A stretch of DNA of 7,694 nucleotides from JAWLFY01 sp964462125. GTDB lineage: Bacteria; Planctomycetota; Planctomycetia; Pirellulales; Pirellulaceae. The notes beneath the pieces were generated by a model. The model was given only the letters and a program-made list of their open reading frames with translations. It was not told the origin of the DNA and did not search any database. Positions 1 through 6,474 of this stretch are shown here, in pieces. A program made the position numbers and the translations under genes. The number at the start of each line of letters is the position of its first letter. Within the stretch, counting starts at the first letter, position 1. The stretch lies in the NCBI GenBank assembly GCA_964462125.1, contig CAYWXT010000264.1, positions 1 through 7,694 of the forward strand, written 5' to 3'.

Positions 1-263
1 GAAATCCATCTCTGGTTTTCCAAAAAGTCCGTTCTGGGAATTCGAGTCACGGCGAAGCACCGAATATCGCTGATTATAGGTCCCTGAGCCTAGCGTCGTC
101 GGTTCAGGATTTGCGCGATTGGAGGACTGGGGGGGGAAATATCGGTTTTGAGGAAAATACTTGCACGGGGCTTGGGGGTCGGGTACTTTCTTGCCGCGGC
201 GAGAATTCGTCCGCGGTCAGGCGTTGTTTTTCAGTACTCCTCCTCCATGGGAACTTCAGTGTG
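1..263. other. Non-coding leader upstream of the PEP-CTERM gene
   Basis: No convincing gene is visible here. The plus-strand frame of the following gene stays open back to a TTG at 111, but that extension lacks a ribosome binding site and would bury the signal peptide inside the protein, so I treat it as untranslated. The stretch holds an 8-bp stem-loop (83-108), a run of eight G (129-136), and a weak sigma70-like pair TTGCAC (161-166) and TACTTT (184-189) with a 17-base spacer. That pair matches consensus poorly, so it is only a candidate promoter for the gene at 264. Confidence 0.5.
83..108. other. Stem-loop in the leader
   Basis: CCTGAGCC (83-90) pairs with GGTTCAGG (101-108), with one G-U wobble, around a 10-base loop. 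No T-run follows, so it is not a classical intrinsic terminator. It could end an upstream transcript or be a chance structure. Confidence 0.3.
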
Positions 264-1091
264 ATGCTCGTTCGCTTCCTTCTCCCGGGGCTCGTTCTGT
301 TTTGCCTCATCGCAGCCGGCCCCGCGTTGCGATCGACCCAGGCCGCTTTGGTACTCAATCCGACGTTTGACGACAGCGGCGACCGCGCCTGGGACTCTGA
401 GACCCAAGGTGTGGTGAGTCAAGCCATCAACGACTGGACATCGGTCATCGGTGGCGTGGTGGGTCAAGGTGGCGATGTCGAAACAGTGGCGGTCGACTTC
501 AACGTGGAGTTTGTCGACGCAGGCACGAACAACTTCTTGGGACAGTGGGATGGCAGCTTTTCCGCCTCCACTGGAGCCTCAATTCGACCCTGGTCGAACG
601 AAATGAGTCACACCATTCGGTTCAACTCCAGCTTTATGGACGAGAGTCTGGACAATCAACTTTGGTTCGATCCCACTCCGGGTGACGACGGGTCGGACAA
701 GGCCTTCAGCGACTGGGATGCCGTCTCGGTCGCCCGTCACGAAATCGGACACATGTTGGGCTTCTCCGAACTGTACCGTGACGATTTCAACACAGCCGAG
801 GAGACGCGGGTCTTTCCTTCGTTCGTTGATGAAAACGACGTTTTCGATCCTGACGGATTGAGCGTGAAAATGGTGACGGGGGATGTCGCGCACATCGAGG
901 ACCAGTCGTTCCTGATGTCGACGACGTTGTCCAACGCCGACGGCAGGGTCGGGATTTCGATGACGGAGCTTCAAATGTTGAGCACGGCGTACGACGTTCA
1001 GGTTGTGCCTGAGCCTTCGGCCTTGCTGGTGCTCTGCGGGGTTACTCTCGGCTGGGCATACCGCCGCCGACCGCGAGCTGGCGGGATCTAA
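264..1091 (+). CDS. PEP-CTERM-sorted putative zinc metalloprotease
   Basis: A 275-residue secreted protein, probably a surface-anchored metallopeptidase. Residues 1-27 form a signal peptide (Arg4, hydrophobic core 5-20, likely cut after STQA). The body contains HEIGHMLGF at 159-167, the HExxH zinc-binding and catalytic signature with the trailing GF seen in PEP-CTERM metalloproteases. The base three residues after Gly166, where metzincins carry a third His, is Glu169. A downstream FLMST (216-220) resembles the Met-turn region of this group. The C-terminus has VPEP (248-251), a hydrophobic segment (about 252-266) and RRRPR (267-271), the tripartite PEP-CTERM signal recognised by exosortase; no exosortase lies in this window. 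The ATG at 264 was chosen because it starts a standard signal peptide; a GTG immediately upstream (261) is possible and no clear ribosome binding site is seen. The stop overlaps the stop of the convergent DUF58 gene. Protease activity is inferred from the motif; the substrate is unknown. Confidence 0.82.
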   Translation: MLVRFLLPGLVLFCLIAAGPALRSTQAALVLNPTFDDSGDRAWDSETQGVVSQAINDWTSVIGGVVGQGGDVETVAVDFNVEFVDAGTNNFLGQWDGSFSASTGASIRPWSNEMSHTIRFNSSFMDESLDNQLWFDPTPGDDGSDKAFSDWDAVSVARHEIGHMLGFSELYRDDFNTAEETRVFPSFVDENDVFDPDGLSVKMVTGDVAHIEDQSFLMSTTLSNADGRVGISMTELQMLSTAYDVQVVPEPSALLVLCGVTLGWAYRRRPRAGGI

Positions 1092-1984
1092 AAGCGTGCT
1101 TGCCGTTGTTGCAGGTATTCCGTCAACGCCTTGTCGAACGGCATGCTCGTGTCCAGTGGCACATAGTCGACTCGCAATTGATGACAGCCCTCCTTGAGCT
1201 CGCTGCGGAACGATTCCAGCTGTTGCAGGTAATCATCGCGAAATCCAGAGGCATCGACTGAGACCGACTGGCCGCTCTCGGGGTCCTCGAACAGGACCGG
1301 GCCGTCGTAGGGAAACTGCACCTCCGCTTCGTCCAAAATATGGAACACGATCACATCGTGTCCGCCATGGCGAAGGCGGGCCAGGGCGGGAATGATCTCC
1401 TTGGGGTCGGCCAGCAGGTCGGAGAAGAGCATCACCAGTGAGTGTTGTTTGAGCATCGCCGCGGTTTGGGTCAGACACGTTGCCACGTCTGTCTTCCCGC
1501 TCGGCTGCAGCCGCGAAAGCTGGGCCATCACGTCCCCGAGGTGCCCGCGCCGACTGCGGGCCGGCAGCACGGCGTGCAATTTTTCATCGAAGGTCAACAG
1601 CCCCACTGGGTCCTGTTGCATTGTCATCAGGTAGGTCAGCGAGGCGGCCAGACAGGTGGCGTACTCGAACTTTGTCATCTTCTGACGCTCGGTGAACCCC
1701 ATCGATTCCGACAGGTCGATCACCAGGTAACCGGTCAGGTTCGTTTCCGCCTCAAACCGCTTGACGTAATACTTATCGGTCTTGGCGTAGGCGAGCCAGT
1801 CGAGCAGTTTCGGATCATCGCCGCGGGTGTAGAGCCGATGCTCGCTGAACTGGACGGAAAACCCCTGATAGGGGCTGGTGTGCAATCCCTGCAGGAACCC
1901 GCGAACAACCATCCGCGCGCGGAGGTCGAGTCGCTTGATCTGGCGGATCGCTTCGGGGGAGAGAACGGAGGGCATCTGCCTCAT
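1088..1984 (-). CDS. DUF58 family protein (vWA-like, MoxR partner)
   Basis: A 298-residue protein of the DUF58 family, with no signal peptide or membrane segment, so probably cytoplasmic. The family hallmark is clear: FSEHRLYTRGDDPKLLDW (46-63) followed by KTDKYYVKRFEAE (68-80). A von Willebrand A-like fold follows, with MIDAS-type residues: DLSES (90-94), Thr165 in SGKTD, and Asp189 in FSDL. These suggest Mg2+-dependent protein binding. Members usually sit beside a MoxR ATPase and are thought to link it to client proteins. That is the arrangement here: the ATG overlaps the moxR stop as ATGA (1981-1984), which argues for co-transcription, translational coupling and for this start over the Met at residue 4. 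Its own stop overlaps the convergent PEP-CTERM gene by 4 bases, so no room is left for a terminator or for the BatA-like membrane gene often found next in such operons. Family assignment is firm; the role is inferred. Confidence 0.92.
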   Translation of the reverse strand: MRQMPSVLSPEAIRQIKRLDLRARMVVRGFLQGLHTSPYQGFSVQFSEHRLYTRGDDPKLLDWLAYAKTDKYYVKRFEAETNLTGYLVIDLSESMGFTERQKMTKFEYATCLAASLTYLMTMQQDPVGLLTFDEKLHAVLPARSRRGHLGDVMAQLSRLQPSGKTDVATCLTQTAAMLKQHSLVMLFSDLLADPKEIIPALARLRHGGHDVIVFHILDEAEVQFPYDGPVLFEDPESGQSVSVDASGFRDDYLQQLESFRSELKEGCHQLRVDYVPLDTSMPFDKALTEYLQQRQARF

Positions 1985-3117
1985 GACCGGGCGGCCATCT
2001 TTTCCGGCTCGGGGACGGCGATGTCGTTGAGCAGCCGGGCGACCACGGCGTCAGCGTCGAGCCCCTCCGCCTGGGCTTGAAAATTCGTCGCGATTCGATG
2101 CCGCAGTACCGGCAGCGCGATCCGGCGGATGTCGTCCGGATCGACGCTGAACCGGCCGTCCATCGCCGCCAGCGCCTTGGCGCCGGCGATCAAGTTTTGC
2201 CCGGCGCGCGGCCCGGCTCCCCAATCGACCAAGTCGCGGATGTACTCCGGCGAGGTGTCATCACTCGGCCGGCTCGCCCGCACCAGTCGCGAGGCATAGC
2301 GGATCACGAACGGGTTGACTGCGATGCTCGCCACCAGCCGCTGAATGTTCAGGATCGCCTTGGCCGACAAGACCTTGTGCACCTCGGGGAACTCCCCCCG
2401 CGTTGTGGTACTCAAGATCTGTTCCTCCTCCTCGGCCGACGGGTAGTCGATCCGGACGTTGAACATGAAGCGGTCGAGTTGGGCTTCGGGCAACGGATAG
2501 GTCCCCTCCTGCTCGACCGGGTTTTGCGTGGCGATGGTGAAGAACGGATCGGGCAGCGCGAATGTCTCGCGGCCGATCGTGACCTGACGCTCCTGCATCG
2601 CCTCGAGCAGCGCCGCCTGGGTCTTGGGCGGGGTCCGGTTGATCTCGTCGGCAAGGAGCACATTCGTGAACACCGGGCCTTCGACGAACCGAAAACTCCG
2701 CCTCCCCGCGCTGTCTTCTTCCAATACTTGAGTCCCGGTGATGTCCGACGGCATCAAGTCTGGGGTAAACTGAACTCGTTTGAATGACACGTCGAGAATA
2801 TCGGCCAGCGTGCTGACCATTAACGTTTTCGCCAGTCCGGGGACTCCCTCGAGTAGGCAGTGGCCGCGGGTGAAAATCGCGGCCAGCAATTGTTCGATCG
2901 TATCGGATTGTCCGACGATGACCTTGGCGAGCTCGGCACGCATCGTTTGCTGGTGGTCAGCGAACTCGCGGAGCACCTCGCCGAGGTTTCGCGGTTTGCC
3001 CGTCGCCGCTCCGCTGGCGCGATTCGGTGATTCGGCGCGATTCGGTGATTCAGAACGACCTTGCGATGTCGCACGATCGGGAGGTGTCGGGTTCGGTGCG
3101 GGTGGAGGACCAGTCAT
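1981..3117 (-). CDS. MoxR family AAA+ ATPase
   Basis: A MoxR-type AAA+ ATPase of 378 residues from the chosen start; such proteins act as ATP-driven chaperones that remodel or insert cofactors into partners. Numbering from this Met: Walker A GVPGLAKT (91-98), Walker B LLADE (153-157), sensor 1 in TIATQN (194-199), a likely arginine finger in QLDRF (213-217), and sensor 2 Arg304 in GAGPRAG, followed by the family's VLRHRI segment. All ATPase motifs are intact. An extra N-terminal region of about 50 residues rich in Pro, Ser, Asn and Arg precedes the core; it looks disordered and holds a six-residue duplication (ESPNRA twice). The ATG at 3117 has an AAGGA upstream, though at a long spacing of about 16; an in-frame ATG at 3171 would add 18 residues (ending LLAAM) without a visible ribosome binding site. 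It overlaps the downstream DUF58 start by 4 bases and diverges from the toroid-DUF4159 gene, so the three may share control. Confidence 0.93.
   Translation of the reverse strand: MTGPPPAPNPTPPDRATSQGRSESPNRAESPNRASGAATGKPRNLGEVLREFADHQQTMRAELAKVIVGQSDTIEQLLAAIFTRGHCLLEGVPGLAKTLMVSTLADILDVSFKRVQFTPDLMPSDITGTQVLEEDSAGRRSFRFVEGPVFTNVLLADEINRTPPKTQAALLEAMQERQVTIGRETFALPDPFFTIATQNPVEQEGTYPLPEAQLDRFMFNVRIDYPSAEEEEQILSTTTRGEFPEVHKVLSAKAILNIQRLVASIAVNPFVIRYASRLVRASRPSDDTSPEYIRDLVDWGAGPRAGQNLIAGAKALAAMDGRFSVDPDDIRRIALPVLRHRIATNFQAQAEGLDADAVVARLLNDIAVPEPEKMAARS
3016..3051. repeat. 18-bp tandem duplication inside moxR
   Basis: Two perfect adjacent copies of an 18-bp unit (3016-3033 and 3034-3051, beginning GGCGCGATTCGG on the plus strand). 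In the moxR frame each encodes the hexapeptide ESPNRA, so the repeat preserves the reading frame. It lies in the non-conserved N-terminal extension, where length change should be tolerated. Confidence 0.85.
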
Positions 3118-3171
3118 GGCAGCGAGAAGACATTCCTTTGTGGGCGGGGCCGGACCGGCGTGGAGTATCAT

Positions 3172-3250
3172 CGGCCGCGAGGGAACCCGGGCGACATGTT
3201 CTTATCTTAAACGCCGGGTGCAGCGTACTGGAAAGGGGGGAGGACGCCGC
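3172..3250. promoter_or_regulatory. Divergent control region between moxR and the toroid-DUF4159 gene
   Basis: The two divergent genes start only 133 bases apart (79 if the longer MoxR is used). The sole AT-rich patch in this GC-rich gap is at about 3197-3211 (ATGTTCTTATCTTAA), which could provide a -10 element in either direction. An imperfect inverted repeat (ACCCGGGCG / CGCCGGGT) flanks this patch. No good -35 box is seen, so promoter positions remain inferred. Confidence 0.4.
3239..3243 (+). promoter_or_regulatory. Shine-Dalgarno site deciding the GTG start
   Basis: GGAGG at 3239-3243 lies 7 bases ahead of the GTG at 3251, an ideal spacing. It favours GTG 3251 over the in-frame ATG at 3308, which lacks such a site. 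It sits at the end of a run of six G (3235-3240). Confidence 0.75.
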
Positions 3251-5614
3251 GTGGGTGGGTCAGGACGGCGGTGGTCGAAAGGTTGGCAGCCGGTGCTACG
3301 TGGTGCGATGATACTGGCGGCGTTTGCAGTTGTGTTCACGCTGCCGCCGGCCCGCGCCGATGTCGATCCGGCGACGGTTCAGCGGTCGATCGATCGGGGC
3401 ATCGCGTTTCTGAAAAAGACTCAAAATGATCGGGGGGGCTGGAGTGAGTTTCGTAGCCAGTCGTGCGGGCTCTCGGCCCTGTGCACCCTGGCGCTGCTCA
3501 ACGCGGGGGTCGAGCGCGATGACCCGGCCATGGTCCGGGCGCTCCGTTATCTGCGCGGCTTTGAACCCGAGGAAACCTACTCGGTCGCCCTGCAAACGCT
3601 CGTCTACTGCCAAGCGGGTGCCGCGGGGGATCTGCCGCGAATCCGCAAGAACGTGGAGTGGTTGATCGCGGCGCAACAAGCGTCGGGCAACCGGGCGGGG
3701 GCGTGGACGTACAGCCGCCGCGGACCTGGGGGGGGCGACCCGTCGAACTCGCAGTTTGCCGTGCTCGCACTCGGCGCCGCGGTCGACCGCGGGGTGGAGG
3801 TCGAACCGGAGGTCTTTCGTGAAGCGGCAAACTATTGGCAGCGTCGCCAGAAACGATCCGGTGGCTGGTCCTACTTTGCCGACCAGCCGACCGGCAGCAT
3901 GACCTGTGCCGGGATCGGGTCGCTGATCATCGCCCAAGGACGACTCGATGACGCCGGCGAGCGGATCGCCGGGGCGAAGGTGGAGTGTTGCGGCGACGAC
4001 CAGGACCGGACCGACGCGGTCCGCCAAGGGCTCGAGTTCCTCGGCCGCCGATTCTCCGTTCAATCCAATCCGGGCGATTCGTTCAACTTTTATTACTATC
4101 TGTATGCGCTCGAGCGCGTCGGACGACTCTCGGGGCGACGGTTCATCGGCGGCCATGACTGGTACCGCGAGGGGGCGGAGCGGCTGATCGAACTGCAGGA
4201 TAATTTCCAAGGGTTCTGGTCGGGGGCGAACGTCGAATCGGACCAAAACATCGCGACCGCCTTCGCGCTGTTGTTCTTGAGCAAGGGGAAACGCCAAGTG
4301 GTCCTCGGGCGGTTGCAGTATGGAGAGGATCCGTCCCAGGGCGATTGGCAACGCCACCCCGATGCGCTGCGCCAATTGGTGCGCCACGTCGAACGTGACT
4401 GGCGCCGTGATCTGACCTGGCAAACGATCGACGGGGATCGAGCCAGCGTGGAAGATCTGCTCCAAGCCCCCGTGCTGGTGATCGGTGGCACCGGCCCACT
4501 CGATCTCGACTCAGCCCTCGTCGAGCGGCTCGGGGATTACCTCAACCAAGGGGGCAGTATCTTGTTCGATGGTGATGGCGCCGAGGGCTGTGGCGATGCG
4601 GCCGGGTTCGAGCGGAGTGTCCACGAGCTGTGCAGCGAGTGGTTCGATGGCGCGGAGCTGGAAAAGCTGCCGCCGACCCACCCGGTCTGGTTCGCCGAAC
4701 ACCGGGTCGACCCGACGGCGCTGGGCGACGAGTTCTGGATCGAAGGGGTTCAAGCGTGCTGCCGGACCGCCGTCTTCTACGCCCCCCGCAGTCTCTCCTG
4801 TCGTTGGCAGTTGGGGGGCGAACTGTTCCGCCGCTCCGAAGCGAACTCGGGCGCGAGGACCGAAGTTGAATCGTCGATCCGGGTCGGAGAAAACATCATC
4901 GCCTATGCCACCGGCCGGGAGCTGAAGGACAAACTTGAGCAGCGCACGGTCCTGCGGACAGGATCTCTCGAAGAGACCGACCGCGGCGTGATCCCGATTG
5001 CGCAGCTCGAATTGGGGGCTGGTGGCGAGGATGCTCGGCGGGCCCTTCCCAACGCCGTTGAACTGGTCCGCGCGCGGGTTCCGATCGAGATCGCCGCGGC
5101 CCGCGATCCGGTCGGATTCGATCGCCAATCGCTGCACGAAGTCCCGGTGCTCTGGATCCATGGCCGAACCGATTTCGAGCTTCAGCCCGCTGAGCGAGCC
5201 GAGTTGGAGGCGTTCGTCAGCAGCGGCGGTTTCGTCATCGGCAGCGCGATCTGCGGGAGTGAAGCGTTCAGCGAAGCGTTTCGACGCGAGATTGGGCAAG
5301 CGCTTGCAGAGAAGGGCATGGAAAAAATGCGTCCCGATCACCCGGCGTTGACCGAAGCCTTTGGAGGCTTTGACGTGCGGACGGTATCGGTCCGCACTCC
5401 CGAGGTGAGCGACCGGTCGCTGACGCTGACGCGCCGCGATCAGGCACCGCGGTTGGAGCGTGGCGCCGTCGCTGGGATGGATGCCATCTTTTTCTCCCCG
5501 CTGGATATCAGCTGTGCGTTAGAGAGCCAGAACGCGGTCGAGTGCCCTGGATACGACACCGAGGATGCGGCAAAAATCGTCGCCAATCTGCTGCTGTACG
5601 CGCTGCAGCAATGA
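3251..5614 (+). CDS. Exported toroid (prenyltransferase/squalene-oxidase repeat) protein with two DUF4159-like domains
   Basis: A 787-residue exported protein. From the GTG start, residues 1-36 are a signal peptide with a basic n-region (RRWSKGW), a hydrophobic core (about 20-32) and a cut after ARA. Residues about 39-346 form an alpha/alpha-toroid of the prenyltransferase/squalene-oxidase repeat type, with recurring GGWSEF (62-67), GAWTYS (150-155), GGWSYF (204-209) and GFWSGA (321-326). The DxDD cyclase motif was not seen, so terpene cyclase activity is unlikely and a binding role is more plausible. The rest is two DUF4159-like copies (about 350-525 and 580-787). They match in order: APVLVIGG (406-413) with VPVLWIHG (631-638); YLNQGGSILFD with FVSSGGFVIGS; LPPTHPVW (473-480) with MRPDHPAL (693-700); and AVFYAPRSLSC with AIFFSPLDISC. 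DUF4159 has a glutamine-amidotransferase-like fold and often accompanies MoxR/DUF58 genes, as here. Longer frames reaching back to 2780 are overlap with moxR. Family call firm, function unknown. Confidence 0.88.
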   Translation: MGGSGRRWSKGWQPVLRGAMILAAFAVVFTLPPARADVDPATVQRSIDRGIAFLKKTQNDRGGWSEFRSQSCGLSALCTLALLNAGVERDDPAMVRALRYLRGFEPEETYSVALQTLVYCQAGAAGDLPRIRKNVEWLIAAQQASGNRAGAWTYSRRGPGGGDPSNSQFAVLALGAAVDRGVEVEPEVFREAANYWQRRQKRSGGWSYFADQPTGSMTCAGIGSLIIAQGRLDDAGERIAGAKVECCGDDQDRTDAVRQGLEFLGRRFSVQSNPGDSFNFYYYLYALERVGRLSGRRFIGGHDWYREGAERLIELQDNFQGFWSGANVESDQNIATAFALLFLSKGKRQVVLGRLQYGEDPSQGDWQRHPDALRQLVRHVERDWRRDLTWQTIDGDRASVEDLLQAPVLVIGGTGPLDLDSALVERLGDYLNQGGSILFDGDGAEGCGDAAGFERSVHELCSEWFDGAELEKLPPTHPVWFAEHRVDPTALGDEFWIEGVQACCRTAVFYAPRSLSCRWQLGGELFRRSEANSGARTEVESSIRVGENIIAYATGRELKDKLEQRTVLRTGSLEETDRGVIPIAQLELGAGGEDARRALPNAVELVRARVPIEIAAARDPVGFDRQSLHEVPVLWIHGRTDFELQPAERAELEAFVSSGGFVIGSAICGSEAFSEAFRREIGQALAEKGMEKMRPDHPALTEAFGGFDVRTVSVRTPEVSDRSLTLTRRDQAPRLERGAVAGMDAIFFSPLDISCALESQNAVECPGYDTEDAAKIVANLLLYALQQ

Positions 5615-5641
5615 CGGCACCATTTTGAAGCGATGCCCAAC

Positions 5642-5696
5642 ACGCCATCCCACCCTCATAGGAACCCCTTCGGTCGCGACCGTGGTGGGATGGGCG
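5642..5696. terminator. Stem-loop between convergent genes, possible bidirectional terminator
   Basis: CATCCCACC (5646-5654) pairs perfectly with GGTGGGATG (5684-5692), and ACGC (5642-5645) continues the stem with GCGT after a single bulge. The 29-base loop contains a perfect 12-bp palindrome, CGGTCGCGACCG (5671-5682), which could form its own inner hairpin. It lies between two genes that end toward each other, where a terminator serving both strands is expected. There is no T-run on either side, so intrinsic termination is not certain. Confidence 0.55.
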
Positions 5697-5725
5697 TCGG
5701 GTGCCGGCAGGCAATGGACGGATGA

Positions 5726-6214
5726 TCATTCCTGGGTCGGCGGCACCAGGACGCGGTCGACGACATGAATGATGCCATTGCGGCATTTCACGTCGGACTT
5801 GATCACCTTGGACTTGCCGTTGAGCACGACGCCGTCGTCGGTGACCTCGATTTGGATCTCGCGGCCCTGTAGGGTCTCGGCCGATTCGAGCTGGGCCACG
5901 GCGGAGGCGGGGACGCTCCGGTCGACAACGTGGTACTTCAATATCGCGACCAAGGGGGCCTTGCCTTCGTCGGTGAGCAGCTTCTCAAGGGTTCCGTTGG
6001 GCAGTTTTTCGAACGCCTTGTCTGTGGGCGCAAAAAGGGTCAGCGGTCCTTCACCGCTGAGCGTCTCCACCAGCCCGCCTGCCTTCACCGCCGCGACCAG
6101 CGTCGTGAGTTTGGCGGAGACGGCCGCTTCCAAAATCGTCTTTTCCGCCTCCTCAGCGACGGTCACGGTGGGACCGATCATCAACGCGACGAGGGAGAGG
6201 ATCATCGATTTCAT
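5726..6214 (-). CDS. Secreted fasciclin (FAS1) domain protein
   Basis: A 162-residue protein made of a signal peptide (1-20, likely cut after TVA) and a single FAS1 domain (about 27-157). The family motifs are present: H1 TLFAPTDKAFEKLP (59-72), the central Tyr-His pair in KYHVV (93-97), and H2 GIIHVVDRVLVP (147-158). Bacterial single-domain FAS1 proteins of this size are exported and are associated with adhesion or matrix binding; no partner or ligand is indicated here. Length is normal for the family and no part is missing. One cysteine (144) remains in the mature protein. The ATG has a weak purine-rich AAGAGA upstream. The gene stands alone: it faces the toroid-DUF4159 gene tail to tail and is divergent from the Spy-like gene. 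Confidence 0.95.
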   Translation of the reverse strand: MKSMILSLVALMIGPTVTVAEEAEKTILEAAVSAKLTTLVAAVKAGGLVETLSGEGPLTLFAPTDKAFEKLPNGTLEKLLTDEGKAPLVAILKYHVVDRSVPASAVAQLESAETLQGREIQIEVTDDGVVLNGKSKVIKSDVKCRNGIIHVVDRVLVPPTQE

Positions 6215-6474
6215 TGTCGTTCTCTTGGGGTGGACGTGGAGTCGGAGGGGTTCCGGCGGGCGATATCGACTCGCGAAATGTCAGGACGGTAAACCACGGA
6301 CCAGCGTGCCCTTCGAAAAAATTCTTGCCGCAACAGAGGCTGTCGACGGAACCTGGCGGATTTACTGCGGTTCAATCCGACATCCCTCAAACGTGAATGA
6401 CCTTATCGATCTCCCAACCCACCGTGGTCTTTCAAACCTACGGTATCCTCGTCTGCTCTCTGGAAACTGGAAAG
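6215..6474. other. 260-base divergent intergenic region
   Basis: This gap should carry promoters for both the fasciclin gene (leftward) and the Spy-like gene (rightward). I see no convincing -35/-10 pair; the nearest candidate on the plus strand is TATCCT at 6444-6449, about 25 bases before the start codon, without a matching -35. No small gene, RNA or repeat stands out. A plus-strand frame open through the region is an upstream extension of the Spy-like gene and lacks a signal-peptide-compatible start. Confidence 0.5.

Noticed and set aside
111..263. TTG-started N-terminal extension of the PEP-CTERM protein
   Set aside because: It would place 51 unrelated residues before an otherwise normal signal peptide and has no ribosome binding site.
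1442..2080. Plus-strand open frame of 212 residues antisense to DUF58
   Set aside because: DUF58 on the other strand has clear family motifs; this frame has none and no ribosome binding site.
2780..3250. Upstream extension of the toroid-DUF4159 gene
   Set aside because: It overlaps the conserved MoxR gene on the opposite strand, and a GTG with an ideal Shine-Dalgarno and signal peptide exists at 3251.
3251..4289. Squalene-hopene or other terpene cyclase
   Set aside because: Only the toroid repeat pattern is present; the DxDD catalytic motif was not found and the protein is fused to DUF4159 modules behind a signal peptide.
3296..4465. Long minus-strand open frame of 389 residues antisense to the toroid domain
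   Set aside because: It lies wholly within a well-supported plus-strand gene with recognisable domains, has no known motif, and is rich in Arg, Pro and Ala as expected for a GC-rich shadow frame.
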